Origin: an uncultured Oscillospiraceae bacterium
GTDB lineage: Bacteria > Bacillota > Clostridia > Oscillospirales > Oscillospiraceae
Direction: 5' to 3'
Assembly: GCA_900757655.1 (NCBI GenBank)
Contig: CAAEOT010000016.1
Span: 1-41,753 of the forward strand
DNA: 41,753 bases
The notes under the pieces were generated by a model. It was not told the DNA's origin. It saw nothing but the letters and a program-made list of their open reading frames with translations, and made no database searches. A program made the position numbers and the translations under genes. Shown in pieces: positions 25,817 to 34,215 of the stretch (position 1 is the first letter of the stretch; each line of letters begins with the position of its first letter).

Positions 25817-26236
25817 ATGGTCCAACTGATCATGGGTCTCAAAGGTTCCGGCAAAACGAAGCGTTTGGTGGAAATGGTCGCCACGGCCGTCCGCGAGGAA
25901 TCCGGTTCTGTCGTGTGCATTGAAAAGGATAAAAAACTTACGTATGACATTCCCTATCAGGCTCGCCTGATCTACGCCTGCGACTATGCATACGCGCTGG
26001 GCTCTTACGATTTCTTCAAGGGTTTCCTCAGCGGTCTGCATGCCGGCAACTACGATATCACCCATGTGTTCGTTGACAACTTCACGAAAATGCTCACCGA
26101 GGTCTCTGAGCAGCAGATTGCGGAGTTTCTGGCTTGGCTGAATGATTTCTCCGAGCGGGAGCACATTCAGTTCACTCTGTCTCTGAGCATGGATCCTGCA
26201 ACGACCGGCAGTGAGATCACCAAATACATGATCTGA
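25817..26236 (+). CDS. Small P-loop nucleotide-binding protein, function unknown
   Basis: I cannot name this 139-residue protein. It starts MVQLIMGLKGSGKTK, with a clean Walker A motif (GLKGSGKT, 7-14). A Walker B-like strand, THVFVDNFTKM, lies near 83-93. This is the minimal layout of a P-loop NTPase of kinase or twitching-ATPase style, with no extra domain. It carries no signal peptide or membrane segment, so it is probably cytosolic. AAAGGAG lies 12 nt before the ATG, a rather long spacing. The gene has its own promoter and terminator and no operon partner. Confidence 0.85.
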   Translation: MVQLIMGLKGSGKTKRLVEMVATAVREESGSVVCIEKDKKLTYDIPYQARLIYACDYAYALGSYDFFKGFLSGLHAGNYDITHVFVDNFTKMLTEVSEQQIAEFLAWLNDFSEREHIQFTLSLSMDPATTGSEITKYMI

Positions 26237-26254
26237 ATCTGGCAAACAGCAAAA

Positions 26255-26287
26255 CCGCCGCTCCGGACATCCGGAGCGGCGGGTTTT
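26255..26287. terminator. Terminator shared by the P-loop gene and rqcP
   Basis: The stem CCGCCGCTCCGG pairs with CCGGAGCGGCGG around ACAT, followed by GTTTTT. It lies between convergent genes and has an A-run on its left side. Confidence 0.92.
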
Positions 26288-26295
26288 TGTGCGCT

Positions 26296-26541
26296 TTATT
26301 CGGCGAGCTCGCGGTACATGGCCGCAGCGTCGTCTTTTTTTGCATTTTCCGTCACGGCGAGCACCTCCACCTTCACAGTGCGTTGGCCGAAGGCAATCTC
26401 GATCACATCGCCGACCTTGACGTCATATGACGCCTTGGCCGTGCGGCCGTTGACCATGATGCGCTGACCATCGCAGGCATCATTTGCTACGGTACGGCGC
26501 TTGATGAGCCGCGAAACTTTCAGATATTTATCCAGGCGCAT
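26296..26541 (-). CDS. rqcP: S4-domain RNA-binding protein RqcP (YabO)
   Basis: RqcP is an Hsp15-like S4 protein that helps RqcH add alanine tails to stalled nascent chains on 50S subunits (ribosome quality control). The product from the ATG at 26541 has 81 residues, MRLDKYLKVSRLIKRRTVAN, with the S4 core and the VNGRTAKASYDVKVGD loop. A Met two codons earlier touches the AGGAGG site directly, so the later ATG, with 6-nt spacing, is preferred. In Bacillus subtilis the order is yabM-yabN-yabO. Here the same order holds, with hup inserted between mazG (yabN) and this gene. Confidence 0.92.
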   Translation of the reverse strand: MRLDKYLKVSRLIKRRTVANDACDGQRIMVNGRTAKASYDVKVGDVIEIAFGQRTVKVEVLAVTENAKKDDAAAMYRELAE

Positions 26542-26555
26542 AGGCATCCTCCTGT

Positions 26556-26587
26556 GAAAAACGCTCCGGGTCAGGCCCGGAGCGTTT
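26556..26587 (-). terminator. Terminator of hup
   Basis: On the minus strand the stem AAACGCTCCGGG pairs with CCCGGAGCGTTT and runs into TTTTT. It lies between hup and rqcP, so hup transcripts may mostly stop here. Confidence 0.85.
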
Positions 26588-26595
26588 GTGCGTTC

Positions 26596-26871
26596 TTATT
26601 TGGAAACAGCGTCCTTGAGTACCTTGCCGGCCTTGAAGACGGGCACGCGCGTCGCCGGGATCTCGATCTCTTCCTTGGTCTTGGGGTTGCGGCCGATACG
26701 GGAGCCGCGTTCCTTGATGTCAAACACGCCGAAGCCGACGAGCTGCACCTTTTCGCCGACCTCGAGGTTGGCGGTGATGGTGTCAAACGTCGCATTGACG
26801 GCCTTCTCGCTGTCCTTCTTGGACAGGCCGGTCTTTTCGGCAACTGTTGCAATCAGTTCTGCCTTATTCAT
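26596..26871 (-). CDS. hup: HU-family DNA-binding protein
   Basis: HU is a histone-like dimer that bends and compacts DNA. The 91-residue protein has the normal HU length. It starts MNKAELIATVAEKTGLSKKD and has the beta-arm region with GRNPKTKEEIEIPA and the end VPVFKAGKVLKDAVSK. AGGAGGATTACCATC precedes the ATG. It begins 67 nt after the mazG stop and is followed by its own terminator, so it may be expressed both from the mazG operon and on its own. Confidence 0.96.
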   Translation of the reverse strand: MNKAELIATVAEKTGLSKKDSEKAVNATFDTITANLEVGEKVQLVGFGVFDIKERGSRIGRNPKTKEEIEIPATRVPVFKAGKVLKDAVSK

Positions 26872-26938
26872 GATGGTAATCCTCCTACTTCATGTTTGTG
26901 TTGGCATATGCCACGATATAGAATTCCGCACAGGTCTC

Positions 26939-27757
26939 TCACTGCCGTGCAGATTTCTTTCCTTCATTGTCCGCGCTGACAGTCTGCTTGGCCTGCTGCC
27001 AGAGCGGCTGCATCTGCGCGAGCGTGCGCTGCTTGAGCGGCACACCGCTGTCCGCCGCTGCGGCCTCCATGGCGGCAAAGCGGTGGATGAATTTTTCGCA
27101 CGCGGCATGGGCCGCCTGCTCGGGGTCAACGCCCGCAAAGCGCGCAACCTTTACGACAGCAAACAGCAGGTCCCCCAGTTCCTCGGCCACAGCCTCCGCG
27201 TCGCCGGAGACCGCAGCCTCCCTCAGCTCCTGTGTCTCTTCGGCGACCTTGTCGAGCGCCGCGGCCATATCCGGCCACTCAAAGCCGGTCTTGGCCGCTT
27301 TGGCTTGGATCTTTTCACAGCGCCAGAGCGCCGGCAGGCTGCGCGCCACACTGTCCATCGCCTCGGCGGTGGTCGTCTGCGCGCGCTCGCGCTGCTTGAT
27401 CGTGTCCCAGTCCGGTGCATCCAGATCATTGCGCCGGAACACGTGCGGGTGGCGGTAGACGAGCTTCTTGCAGGCGGCATCCGCGACATCATCAATATCG
27501 AAATGCCCGGCCTCACGCTCAATATCCGTGTGGAACAGCACCTGCATGAGTACATCGCCCAACTCTTCCTTCAGGTGCGCCGTATCACCGGTGTCGATGG
27601 CCTCACAGGCCTCATACGTCTCCTCCAGGAAGTTTCGGCGGATGCTCTCATGTGTCTGCACCTGATCCCACGGACAGCCGCCCGGCGAGCGCAGGAACGT
27701 GATGAGCGCCACAAAGTCGCGCAGGTCATAGCTTTCTTTGCAGAGAAAATCTAACAC
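26939..27757 (-). CDS. mazG: Nucleoside triphosphate pyrophosphohydrolase MazG (YabN type)
   Basis: MazG hydrolyses NTPs to NMPs and pyrophosphate, cleaning up abnormal nucleotides. The 272-residue length matches the two-domain MazG (E. coli 263). EETYEACEAID and EELGDVLMQVLFH in the first half are the metal-binding helices. A second, similar pair (ETQELREAAV and EELGDLLFAVVKVA) forms the second domain. The start is GTG at 27757, seven nt after AAGGAG. It follows the SpoVB-like flippase gene by 67 nt. In B. subtilis YabN the MazG part is fused to a methylase domain that is absent here. Confidence 0.95.
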   Translation of the reverse strand: MLDFLCKESYDLRDFVALITFLRSPGGCPWDQVQTHESIRRNFLEETYEACEAIDTGDTAHLKEELGDVLMQVLFHTDIEREAGHFDIDDVADAACKKLVYRHPHVFRRNDLDAPDWDTIKQRERAQTTTAEAMDSVARSLPALWRCEKIQAKAAKTGFEWPDMAAALDKVAEETQELREAAVSGDAEAVAEELGDLLFAVVKVARFAGVDPEQAAHAACEKFIHRFAAMEAAAADSGVPLKQRTLAQMQPLWQQAKQTVSADNEGKKSARQ

Positions 27758-27824
27758 AATTTCGCTCCTTCTGCAACCCTTTTTTCAAAAAACCATTGAA
27801 AATTCAGGATTTTTCGGTGTTATG

Positions 27825-29432
27825 TCATCTGATATGCAAAACTTTTGCGAGCTTTTCACCCTTCGGGATAAGCTGCAGGTCGGCAAGCGTGATCGCGCGC
27901 GTTTTCACGACCGCGATCAGATATGTCACGACCGCGCAGGCCATCGATACGAGCATGGCCAGCGCCGTGCGCTTCCAGCTCAGGTCGCCGCCCATGACAG
28001 CAGACAGGCCCGCATACACGCCCCAGGCGACGGCTGCCATGAGCAGCGTGCTCAGCAGCGGGCGCGCGAGACAGCGGCCGATATGCAGCCGTTCGTGCAG
28101 CGTCCGGCACAGGAAGATATAGTTCACGATGCAGATGACCACATAGCATGCGAGCGTGCCGACCGGCGCACCAATGATGTTGAGCTCAGGCACCGCGATC
28201 AAAAACCAGTTGACCGCGACCTTGGCCACGCCGCCGGCCAGCATCGACCAGACGGGGCAGAGTTCATGCCCGGTCGCCTGCAGGACCGCTGTGGTGATGA
28301 GCGAAATGCACACGAACACAGACGCGATGCCAAGCAAAAACAGCAGCGTGGGGCCGGCTGCATTGCTGCGCGGATAGAGCACGTTCACGATCGGGTCCGA
28401 CAGCACCGCAAGACCGATGCCCATCGGCATGGCGACCGCCGCCGAAATGCGCAGCGCGGACTCCGCGACGGTGTGCCCCTGATCATACTTTTTCTGCACG
28501 ACCATGGCCGCAATGGCCGGGACGATGCTGATCGTCATCGGCGTTACGAAGGCAGCCGGGAGATTATACAGCGTCTGCACCTTGCCGTAGACGCCGTAGA
28601 GCACGTTTGCATATGTCTCGGAATAGCCAAGCGCGGTCTGCAGCCGGTACATGATAAGCTTCGTGTCGATCAGGTTGATAATGCTCAGGACACTGGAGCC
28701 GAGCGCGATCGGAATGCTGATGCGCAGCAGCGTGCCGAGGATGCGCCCGGCAGGATCCGGCACGTCCGGGTCCGCGACCGGTTTGTCCGGGTAATGCCGG
28801 TGCTTATAGATCGCGATGTAGATGAGCGCGAACGCACCGCCGGCCGTGACGCCGAAGATGGCGCCCGCCGATGCGACTGGCAGGCTCTTTCCCGCGCGCG
28901 TAAAACTCCACGCCAGCACAAGGCCGACGGTGACCTTGCCCACGACCTCCAGGATCTGCGAGACAGTGGTCGGCTTCATGTTGCTCATGCCCTGCGCATA
29001 GCCGCGGTATGTGCTCGTCAGATACACGAGCACGAGCGCCGGGGACAGCGCCCAGATGCTCTGCGCTGCGCGGACGTTGTTGAGCATGCCGGCCAGCTCC
29101 GTCGGGAACAGGAACATGACCAGCCCGAGGATCAGGCCGATGGTGGCAAACGTCAGCCACGCAACACGGAAGATCTTGCGCGCCTGCATTGGCCGGCCGA
29201 GCGTGTCCGCCTCGCTGATCATGCGCGAGAGCGCGACCGGCATACCCGCCGTGGCCATGGTGAGAAAGACATTATAAATATTGTAGGCAACGGAAAAATA
29301 TCCATACCCCTCGTCGCCGAGGATATTGCCGAGCGGGATCTTATAGATCGCGCCGAGGATCTTGATGACCACAACGCCGGCCGCCATAATGGCCGCGCCG
29401 TGGAGATAGTTCTGCTTGCTGCTTTCCTGCAA
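27825..29432 (-). CDS. SpoVB/YabM-type polysaccharide flippase
   Basis: This 535-residue membrane protein belongs to the MOP superfamily (SpoVB, YabM, MurJ-like), which flips lipid-linked precursors across the membrane. About 14 hydrophobic segments are spread over the whole length. The start LHGAAIMAAGVVVIKILGAIYKIPLG and the following GDEGYGYFSVAYNIYNVFL are typical of the SpoVB group. The start codon is TTG at 29432, six to seven nt after GGGAG; no ATG fits as well. Its position upstream of mazG and rqcP matches yabM-yabN-yabO in B. subtilis, so it is more likely a YabM orthologue than SpoVB itself. Confidence 0.9.
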   Translation of the reverse strand: MQESSKQNYLHGAAIMAAGVVVIKILGAIYKIPLGNILGDEGYGYFSVAYNIYNVFLTMATAGMPVALSRMISEADTLGRPMQARKIFRVAWLTFATIGLILGLVMFLFPTELAGMLNNVRAAQSIWALSPALVLVYLTSTYRGYAQGMSNMKPTTVSQILEVVGKVTVGLVLAWSFTRAGKSLPVASAGAIFGVTAGGAFALIYIAIYKHRHYPDKPVADPDVPDPAGRILGTLLRISIPIALGSSVLSIINLIDTKLIMYRLQTALGYSETYANVLYGVYGKVQTLYNLPAAFVTPMTISIVPAIAAMVVQKKYDQGHTVAESALRISAAVAMPMGIGLAVLSDPIVNVLYPRSNAAGPTLLFLLGIASVFVCISLITTAVLQATGHELCPVWSMLAGGVAKVAVNWFLIAVPELNIIGAPVGTLACYVVICIVNYIFLCRTLHERLHIGRCLARPLLSTLLMAAVAWGVYAGLSAVMGGDLSWKRTALAMLVSMACAVVTYLIAVVKTRAITLADLQLIPKGEKLAKVLHIR

Positions 29433-29494
29433 AGCGCACTCCCTCCCCGCAAAAATTTCACGTGCCGGTATACTTTACACTACTGGACAGAAAA

Positions 29495-29525
29495 AATCAA
29501 GGGAATGCAGTGCATTCCCTTGATT
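29495..29525 (-). terminator. Terminator of gap
   Basis: AATCAAGGGAATGCA is followed, after one base, by its perfect inverse complement. On the minus strand it runs into TTTTTTC. It overlaps the region that may hold the promoter of the flippase gene. Confidence 0.88.
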
Positions 29526-29543
29526 TGCAATAGCTTTTTCCGA

Positions 29544-30563
29544 TTACGCCTTGCGGACGGAGTCGATGTGGCGCGTCAGGTCGAGCATCTTGTTCGAGAA
29601 GCCCCACTCGTTGTCATACCACGCCATGAGCTTGACGAAGTGATCGTTGAGCGCGAGGCCGGCCTTGGCATCAAAGATGCTGGTGTGCGGGTCGGTGATA
29701 AAGTCGGAGGAGACGACCTCGTCGTCGACATACTCGACGACACCGGCCATCGGGCCTTCCGCAGCGGCCTTGACGGCAGCGCAGATCTCATCATACGTCG
29801 CAGCCTTCTCGAGACGGCAGGTCAGGTCGACGATGGACACGTCCGCGCTCGGGATACGCATGGAGGTGCCGGTCAGCTTGCCCTGCAGGGCCGGGATGAC
29901 CTTGCCGACAGCCTTGGCGGCGCCGGTGCTGGTCGGAATGATGTTGCCGTGCACACCGCGGGACAAGCGCCAGTTCTTCTTGGAGAAGCCGTCGACGACC
30001 TGCTGGGTAGCCGTGTCGGCATGGACGGTGGTCATGAGGCCCTCGGCGATGCCGAAGTTGTCGTTGATGATCTTGGCCAGCGGAGCCAGGCAGTTCGTGG
30101 TGCAGGAAGCGTTGGACACGATCTTGATGTCCGGAGTGTAGGCGTCGAGGTTGACACCGCAGACGAACATCGGCGTGTCGTCCTTGGACGGGCCGGAGAG
30201 CACAACGACCTGCGCGCCGGCGTCCAGATGATCCTGCGCCTTTTCCTTGGTCAGGAACGCGCCGGTGCACTCGAGCACATACTCGACACCCAGCTCGCCC
30301 CAGGGCAGGAGCTTTGCGTCGCGGTTGTTGAGCAGCGCGACACGCTTGCCGTTGACGATCAGGGCCGGATTCTCGCCGTCCTCGTAATCGACGGTGCCGT
30401 TGAAGCGGCCGTGCACGGAATCATACTTCACGGTATACGCCAGCTGCTCCGGCGTTTTATCCGGCGCGTTGACGGCGACGACCTCGATATCGTCAGCGCA
30501 GATTGCGGCACGGAACACCAGACGGCCGATGCGGCCAAAGCCATTGATACCAATTTTAATCAT
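29544..30563 (-). CDS. gap: Glyceraldehyde-3-phosphate dehydrogenase
   Basis: GAPDH makes 1,3-bisphosphoglycerate from glyceraldehyde-3-phosphate, NAD and phosphate. The 339-residue protein starts MIKIGINGFGRIGRLVFRA, the NAD-binding motif. The active-site Cys154 lies in SNASCTTNCLAPLAK. The end, WYDNEWGFSNKMLDL, is also conserved. The ATG follows AGGAGGAATAGAGC. It stands alone, with a promoter at 30624-30652 and a strong terminator. Confidence 0.97.
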   Translation of the reverse strand: MIKIGINGFGRIGRLVFRAAICADDIEVVAVNAPDKTPEQLAYTVKYDSVHGRFNGTVDYEDGENPALIVNGKRVALLNNRDAKLLPWGELGVEYVLECTGAFLTKEKAQDHLDAGAQVVVLSGPSKDDTPMFVCGVNLDAYTPDIKIVSNASCTTNCLAPLAKIINDNFGIAEGLMTTVHADTATQQVVDGFSKKNWRLSRGVHGNIIPTSTGAAKAVGKVIPALQGKLTGTSMRIPSADVSIVDLTCRLEKAATYDEICAAVKAAAEGPMAGVVEYVDDEVVSSDFITDPHTSIFDAKAGLALNDHFVKLMAWYDNEWGFSNKMLDLTRHIDSVRKA

Positions 30564-30623
30564 GCTCTATTCCTCCTGTAATATCTGCTGCGCACAGCAC
30601 GCAGCGCAATTTCTTACGGCTAC

Positions 30624-30652
30624 ATTCTATAACAATTCCGCCGAAAGCGCAA
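30624..30652 (-). promoter_or_regulatory. Promoter of gap
   Basis: On the minus strand TTGCGC (30647-30652) and TAGAAT (30624-30629) are 17 bp apart, leaving an untranslated leader of about 55 nt. Confidence 0.65.
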
Positions 30653-30724
30653 CCACATTCTTACCCGCGCGGCAAGTGACGCTGTCCATTTGCAACAAAT
30701 TTTCGCATTTTTGCTCATTAAAGC

Positions 30725-30753
30725 TTGTATCTATTGACAATTTCTGCTATACT
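30725..30753 (+). promoter_or_regulatory. Promoter of the sensor-kinase-like gene
   Basis: TTGTAT (30725-30730) and TATACT (30748-30753) are 17 bp apart. A second overlapping pair, TTGACA (30734) with TTTAAT (30758) at 18 bp, is also possible. Confidence 0.6.
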
Positions 30754-30785
30754 GTTTTTTAATACATCTTAGGGGGGATTGGAAA

Positions 30786-31853
30786 ATGAGCAATACTTTG
30801 ATCATCGACTCGCTCAACACACTGTTCTCGATGAGCAACACCGCCGTGCTCGGCGCACAGGAGCAATTCGTCGCGTTTATGAACCCGGCGGCACAGGAGC
30901 TTTTCCGCGGCGACCGCACAAATCACAAGCTCTCCGAGCTGCTGCCGGCGCACATCACGCAAGCCGCGGCCACGGAATTCGTAACGTCCGCGACGATCGA
31001 AAAACGGCACGTCATCATTTCCGTAACATCATTTGGTGCGTTCCGGCTGTTTTCGCTCGTGCCGCAAGATGAAAACGTCCTGCGGGCCGGCGCACAGTTC
31101 GCGCCGTTTCTGGCATCGCTCAACGCCTTTCGCGCGCTCACGACGTATTTCTCGGACTACGCCATGCAGCTCAGCGATGTGCGCTTCCGGCGCAACGCCG
31201 CCGAACTGACGCAGTTTTACTACCGGCTGCTGCGCTTTACCCTCAATGCCTCCACTGCCTCCGGCCTGAGCGACGGCACGCTCGCGTTCATCCCGCAGCT
31301 GTGTGACCTGGGCAAAGAGTGCCGGGCGCTGCTGGACAACATCCAGCCGATCACGGACACCAACGGCATCGTGCTTGAGGTCAGCATCCCGGACGAACCG
31401 ATCAACTGCGCGCTCGACACGGCGCTCATCCAGCGGATGCTGCTCAACATTCTCGCCAACTGCACGGAGCGCTGCAAGCACGGCGACCGCATCCGTTTTA
31501 CCGTTGCGCAGGAGGGCGAGCACGCCGACATCACCATCTGCGACGACGGTGTGCGCATCCCGCCGTCGAAGCTCGGGACGATCTTCATCCCGCTGCGTGT
31601 GACCGGCGTGGATTTTTCCGACCTGAGCAGCAACAGCTTCGGCCTGACGGTCGCGCTCGGCATTGCGGAAAAACACAACGGCACCATTCTGCTCGAGAGC
31701 AACGAATGGGGCGGAACCACGTTCCACGTCGTGCTCAGCACGGTGCTGCCGGAGACGAATCTCTTCCACGCGCCGAAAGTACCGTATGCCCACGCGCAGG
31801 AAGATCCCATTCTGATTTACCTGTCCGACCGGATGCCGGATCAGGCGCTGTAA
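30786..31853 (+). CDS. Histidine-kinase-like ATPase lacking a phosphoacceptor histidine
   Basis: The 355-residue protein has a PAS-like N-terminal part (about 1-95; FMNPAAQELFRGD), a helical middle (100-190) and a C-terminal HATPase_c domain. In that domain the N box is NILANC (221-226), the G1 box is DDGVRIP (253-259) and the G2-type stretch is NSFGLTVALGIAEKHNG (283-299). There is no histidine at all between residues 76 and 231, where the DHp phosphoacceptor should be. No membrane segment, signal peptide or response regulator gene is nearby. It could be an ATP-binding regulator of the anti-sigma or SpoIIAB style, or a degenerate kinase. The ATG follows AGGGGGGATTGGAAA. Confidence 0.85.
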   Translation: MSNTLIIDSLNTLFSMSNTAVLGAQEQFVAFMNPAAQELFRGDRTNHKLSELLPAHITQAAATEFVTSATIEKRHVIISVTSFGAFRLFSLVPQDENVLRAGAQFAPFLASLNAFRALTTYFSDYAMQLSDVRFRRNAAELTQFYYRLLRFTLNASTASGLSDGTLAFIPQLCDLGKECRALLDNIQPITDTNGIVLEVSIPDEPINCALDTALIQRMLLNILANCTERCKHGDRIRFTVAQEGEHADITICDDGVRIPPSKLGTIFIPLRVTGVDFSDLSSNSFGLTVALGIAEKHNGTILLESNEWGGTTFHVVLSTVLPETNLFHAPKVPYAHAQEDPILIYLSDRMPDQAL

Positions 31854-31871
31854 GCAATGCAAATAGCAAAT

Positions 31872-31909
31872 GGCGTGCCGCCCAAAATCGGGCGGCACGC
31901 CGTCTTTTT
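31872..31909 (+). terminator. Terminator of the sensor-kinase-like gene
   Basis: The stem GGCGTGCCGCCC pairs with GGGCGGCACGCC around AAAATC, followed by GTCTTTTT. It reaches the end of the convergent phosphatase gene. Confidence 0.9.
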
Positions 31910-32726
31910 ACTCGGTCGTCAGGTAACGCGCACGCAGCGTCTCCCGCTCGGGCGCGCCGACACCGAGCGCCTGCGACAGGAAAGCGTCCACGCTGCCATA
32001 CCGCTCTGCGATCGCATCGCGCGCCGCCGTCAGGAACGCCGCGTCCGCGCGGTCAAACGTGCGGATGACCTCCCGCTCCGCCTCGCTCAGGTCATAGTCC
32101 GCGACCGCCGTCAGCAGGCAGTCGGTCGAGGCGGCCATGCGTTCATTCGTGATCAGATAATTTTCCACGATGACCGGCCAGTCCACGCCCAGCACCGTGA
32201 GCAGCAGCATCGTGCCGACGCCGACGCGGTCCTTCCCCGCCGTGCAGTGATAGAGCAGTGCGCCGTCCGTCTGCGCGAGCAGGAGCGCAAAAAACCGCCG
32301 GTAGTGCGCAATGGAGAATTCCTGCGTGACGAGACTGCGGTACAGCTCGCACATGAATGCCCGCTCCCGCCCGGCCATTGCTTTCGCGTGCGCGACGACG
32401 GCGGCATAGGGGTCGGCATGCTCCTCGCGCGTCAGGCCGGCAGCCGCCTGCTGTACGATCGGGCAGTGGACATACTGCACGCCCGGGAGGACACGGTCCG
32501 GCTTCTGCTCCCGCTCCAGGTCTGTGCGAAAGTCCACGACAGTGCGCAACGGATAATCTGCGAGCGTCTGCGCGTCCCGCTCCGTGATGCCGGCAAGCTC
32601 GCCGCTGCGCAGCAGCAGTCCCGGCCGGATCATGCGGCCGTCCATGGTAGGCAGGCCGCCGAAGTCGCGCGCGTTCGGCGCGCCGCGCAGCAGCCAGCGC
32701 TCAAATGCCAAAGAGTTGTTTTCCAT
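31908..32726 (-). CDS. Tyrosine/serine protein phosphatase (Y_phosphatase3 type)
   Basis: The 272-residue protein has the P-loop phosphatase motif YHCTAGKDRVG, with nucleophile Cys161 and Arg167. The N-terminus contains ARDFGGLPTMDGRMIRPGLLLRSG-type sequence (NARDFGG at 18-24), typical of the bacterial tyrosine phosphatase family related to Listeria LipA. DFRTDLER (65-72) precedes a probable substrate loop. Such enzymes act on phosphotyrosine proteins or phosphoinositides; the target here is unknown. It is cytosolic, with no signal peptide. The start overlaps the tatD end by 26 nt, making it the last gene of the murD operon. Confidence 0.87.
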   Translation of the reverse strand: MENNSLAFERWLLRGAPNARDFGGLPTMDGRMIRPGLLLRSGELAGITERDAQTLADYPLRTVVDFRTDLEREQKPDRVLPGVQYVHCPIVQQAAAGLTREEHADPYAAVVAHAKAMAGRERAFMCELYRSLVTQEFSIAHYRRFFALLLAQTDGALLYHCTAGKDRVGVGTMLLLTVLGVDWPVIVENYLITNERMAASTDCLLTAVADYDLSEAEREVIRTFDRADAAFLTAARDAIAERYGSVDAFLSQALGVGAPERETLRARYLTTE

Positions 32727-33465
32727 TTTGCAGTGCCACCTCCGCGACTTGTTCTGTAGTCATGCCCTTGATTTCCGCAATGCGCGCGGCGATGTACGGC
32801 AGGTTGCGCGAGTCGTTGCGCTTGCCGCGGTTTGGCACCGGGGCCAGATAGGGCGAATCCGTTTCGAGCAGCATCCGGTCGGCCGGGCAGGCAGCGATCA
32901 CATCCAGCGCCTTGACGGCGTTTTTATATGTAATCGGGCCGTCAAAGCCGAGATACCAGCCGCGGCGCAGCAGCTCGCGCGCCATCTCCACACTGCCGGA
33001 AAAGCAGTGAAACACACCGCGCAGGGCCGGATAGTCGCACACAATGCGCAGGCTGTCGCCGTGCGCCTCCCGGTCGTGGATAATGACCGGAAGATCCATC
33101 TCCAGCGCAAGCTCCAGCTGCGCGCGCAGCATGGTCTCCTGCGTTGCCTTCGTGGAGGTGTCCCAGTAATAGTCCAGACCGATCTCGCCGATGGCGCAGA
33201 CTTTCGGCTGCGATGCCAGCGCGCGGATTTGCGCCAGACTGTCATCCGTCCAGCCGGCGGCCTCTTCCGGGTGCCAGCCGACGGCGGCATAGACAAAATC
33301 ATATTCCTGCGCGATGGCGACGGCGCGCGCGGACGTCACGGCGCAGTCGCCAGGGTCAACAATCAGTGCAACGCCGCTCTCGTGCACGGCACGCAGCACC
33401 TCATCCCGATCCGCGTTGAACTTCCCGCTGTCGTAGTGCGCGTGGGTATCGAAATACTGCGTCAT
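32701..33465 (-). CDS. TatD family metal-dependent hydrolase
   Basis: TatD proteins are TIM-barrel, metal-dependent DNases involved in DNA repair or turnover. The 254-residue length fits. MTQYFDTHAHYDSGKF has the HxH metal pair (His8, His10). IGEIGLDYYWD supplies the bridging Glu, VIIHDREAHGD a metal His, FHCFSG another, and LLETDSPYLAPVPNRGKRN the final Asp. The start overlaps the nadE stop by 4 nt (ATGA). Confidence 0.94.
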   Translation of the reverse strand: MTQYFDTHAHYDSGKFNADRDEVLRAVHESGVALIVDPGDCAVTSARAVAIAQEYDFVYAAVGWHPEEAAGWTDDSLAQIRALASQPKVCAIGEIGLDYYWDTSTKATQETMLRAQLELALEMDLPVIIHDREAHGDSLRIVCDYPALRGVFHCFSGSVEMARELLRRGWYLGFDGPITYKNAVKALDVIAACPADRMLLETDSPYLAPVPNRGKRNDSRNLPYIAARIAEIKGMTTEQVAEVALQNGKQLFGI

Positions 33466-34193
33466 TCGGCGTGATAGGTCGCGGCCGGGCGGCGCTTGTG
33501 CTCGCTGCGGCTATGATAGCGGTCGATGATGGCCTTGTCGTGCTCGTTGGCTTCGCCGGTGAGGATGTACCTGTCGATGGCGGCGTAGGTCACGCCCATC
33601 TCCTGCTCATCCGTCTGGCCCTCAAAGAGGCCGGCAGACGGCGCCTTGCGGATGATGTTCTCCGGCGCGTGCAGCCAGGTCAGGAACTCGTAAATTTCCG
33701 TCACAGTCAGGTCGGCAATGGGGTTGAAGTCATACGCGCCGTCGCCCCACTTCGTGAAATAGCCCATGTACGCCTCGCTGCGGTTGCCGGTGCCGGCGAC
33801 GAGACGGCCCTCGGCCGCGCCGATGGTGTAGAGCGTGAGCATGCGCAGGCGCGGGGCAATGTTCGACGTCGCCATCTGATTGAGCGTCGTGACGGCGGAG
33901 ACTGTCTGCATGACGAGCTCCTTTTCCGCCGTGAGGTCGACCGTGCGTGTTTCGATATTGAACTGCTCGGCCACGGCCAGACCGTCGGTCATGTCCTCGC
34001 CGAAGTTGCGCTTGGAGGCACACGGCATCATGATACCGACCGTATTGTCGCACGCGGCCTTGCAGAGGATGCCGACGAGCGCGCTGTCCTTGCCGCCGCT
34101 GTTGCCATAGATGACGCCCTTGGCGCCGCTGCTCTTGAGCAGGTCGCGGATAAAGGCGACGCGGTTTTCAAATTCTTTTGCGTAATCTCGCAT
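33462..34193 (-). CDS. nadE: NAD+ synthase (ammonia-dependent type)
   Basis: NadE amidates nicotinate adenine dinucleotide with ammonia and ATP, the last step of NAD synthesis. From the ATG at 34193 (MRDYAKEFENRVAF) the product has 243 residues and no glutaminase domain, so it relies on free ammonia. The PP-loop is SGGKDS at 32-37. GTGNRSEAYMGYFTKWGDG is the conserved NadE block. A GTG three codons upstream overlaps the GGAG site and is the poorer start. It is cotranscribed with ligA, which uses NAD as cofactor, a neat functional pairing. Confidence 0.94.
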   Translation of the reverse strand: MRDYAKEFENRVAFIRDLLKSSGAKGVIYGNSGGKDSALVGILCKAACDNTVGIMMPCASKRNFGEDMTDGLAVAEQFNIETRTVDLTAEKELVMQTVSAVTTLNQMATSNIAPRLRMLTLYTIGAAEGRLVAGTGNRSEAYMGYFTKWGDGAYDFNPIADLTVTEIYEFLTWLHAPENIIRKAPSAGLFEGQTDEQEMGVTYAAIDRYILTGEANEHDKAIIDRYHSRSEHKRRPAATYHAE

Positions 34194-34215
34194 GATTTCC
34201 ACTCCGTTTCTTTCG

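Noticed and set aside
27738..30581. 947-codon frame antisense to the flippase and gap genes
   Set aside because: It covers two well-supported genes and the terminator between them; composition is rich in Arg, His and Asp, typical of an antisense shadow.
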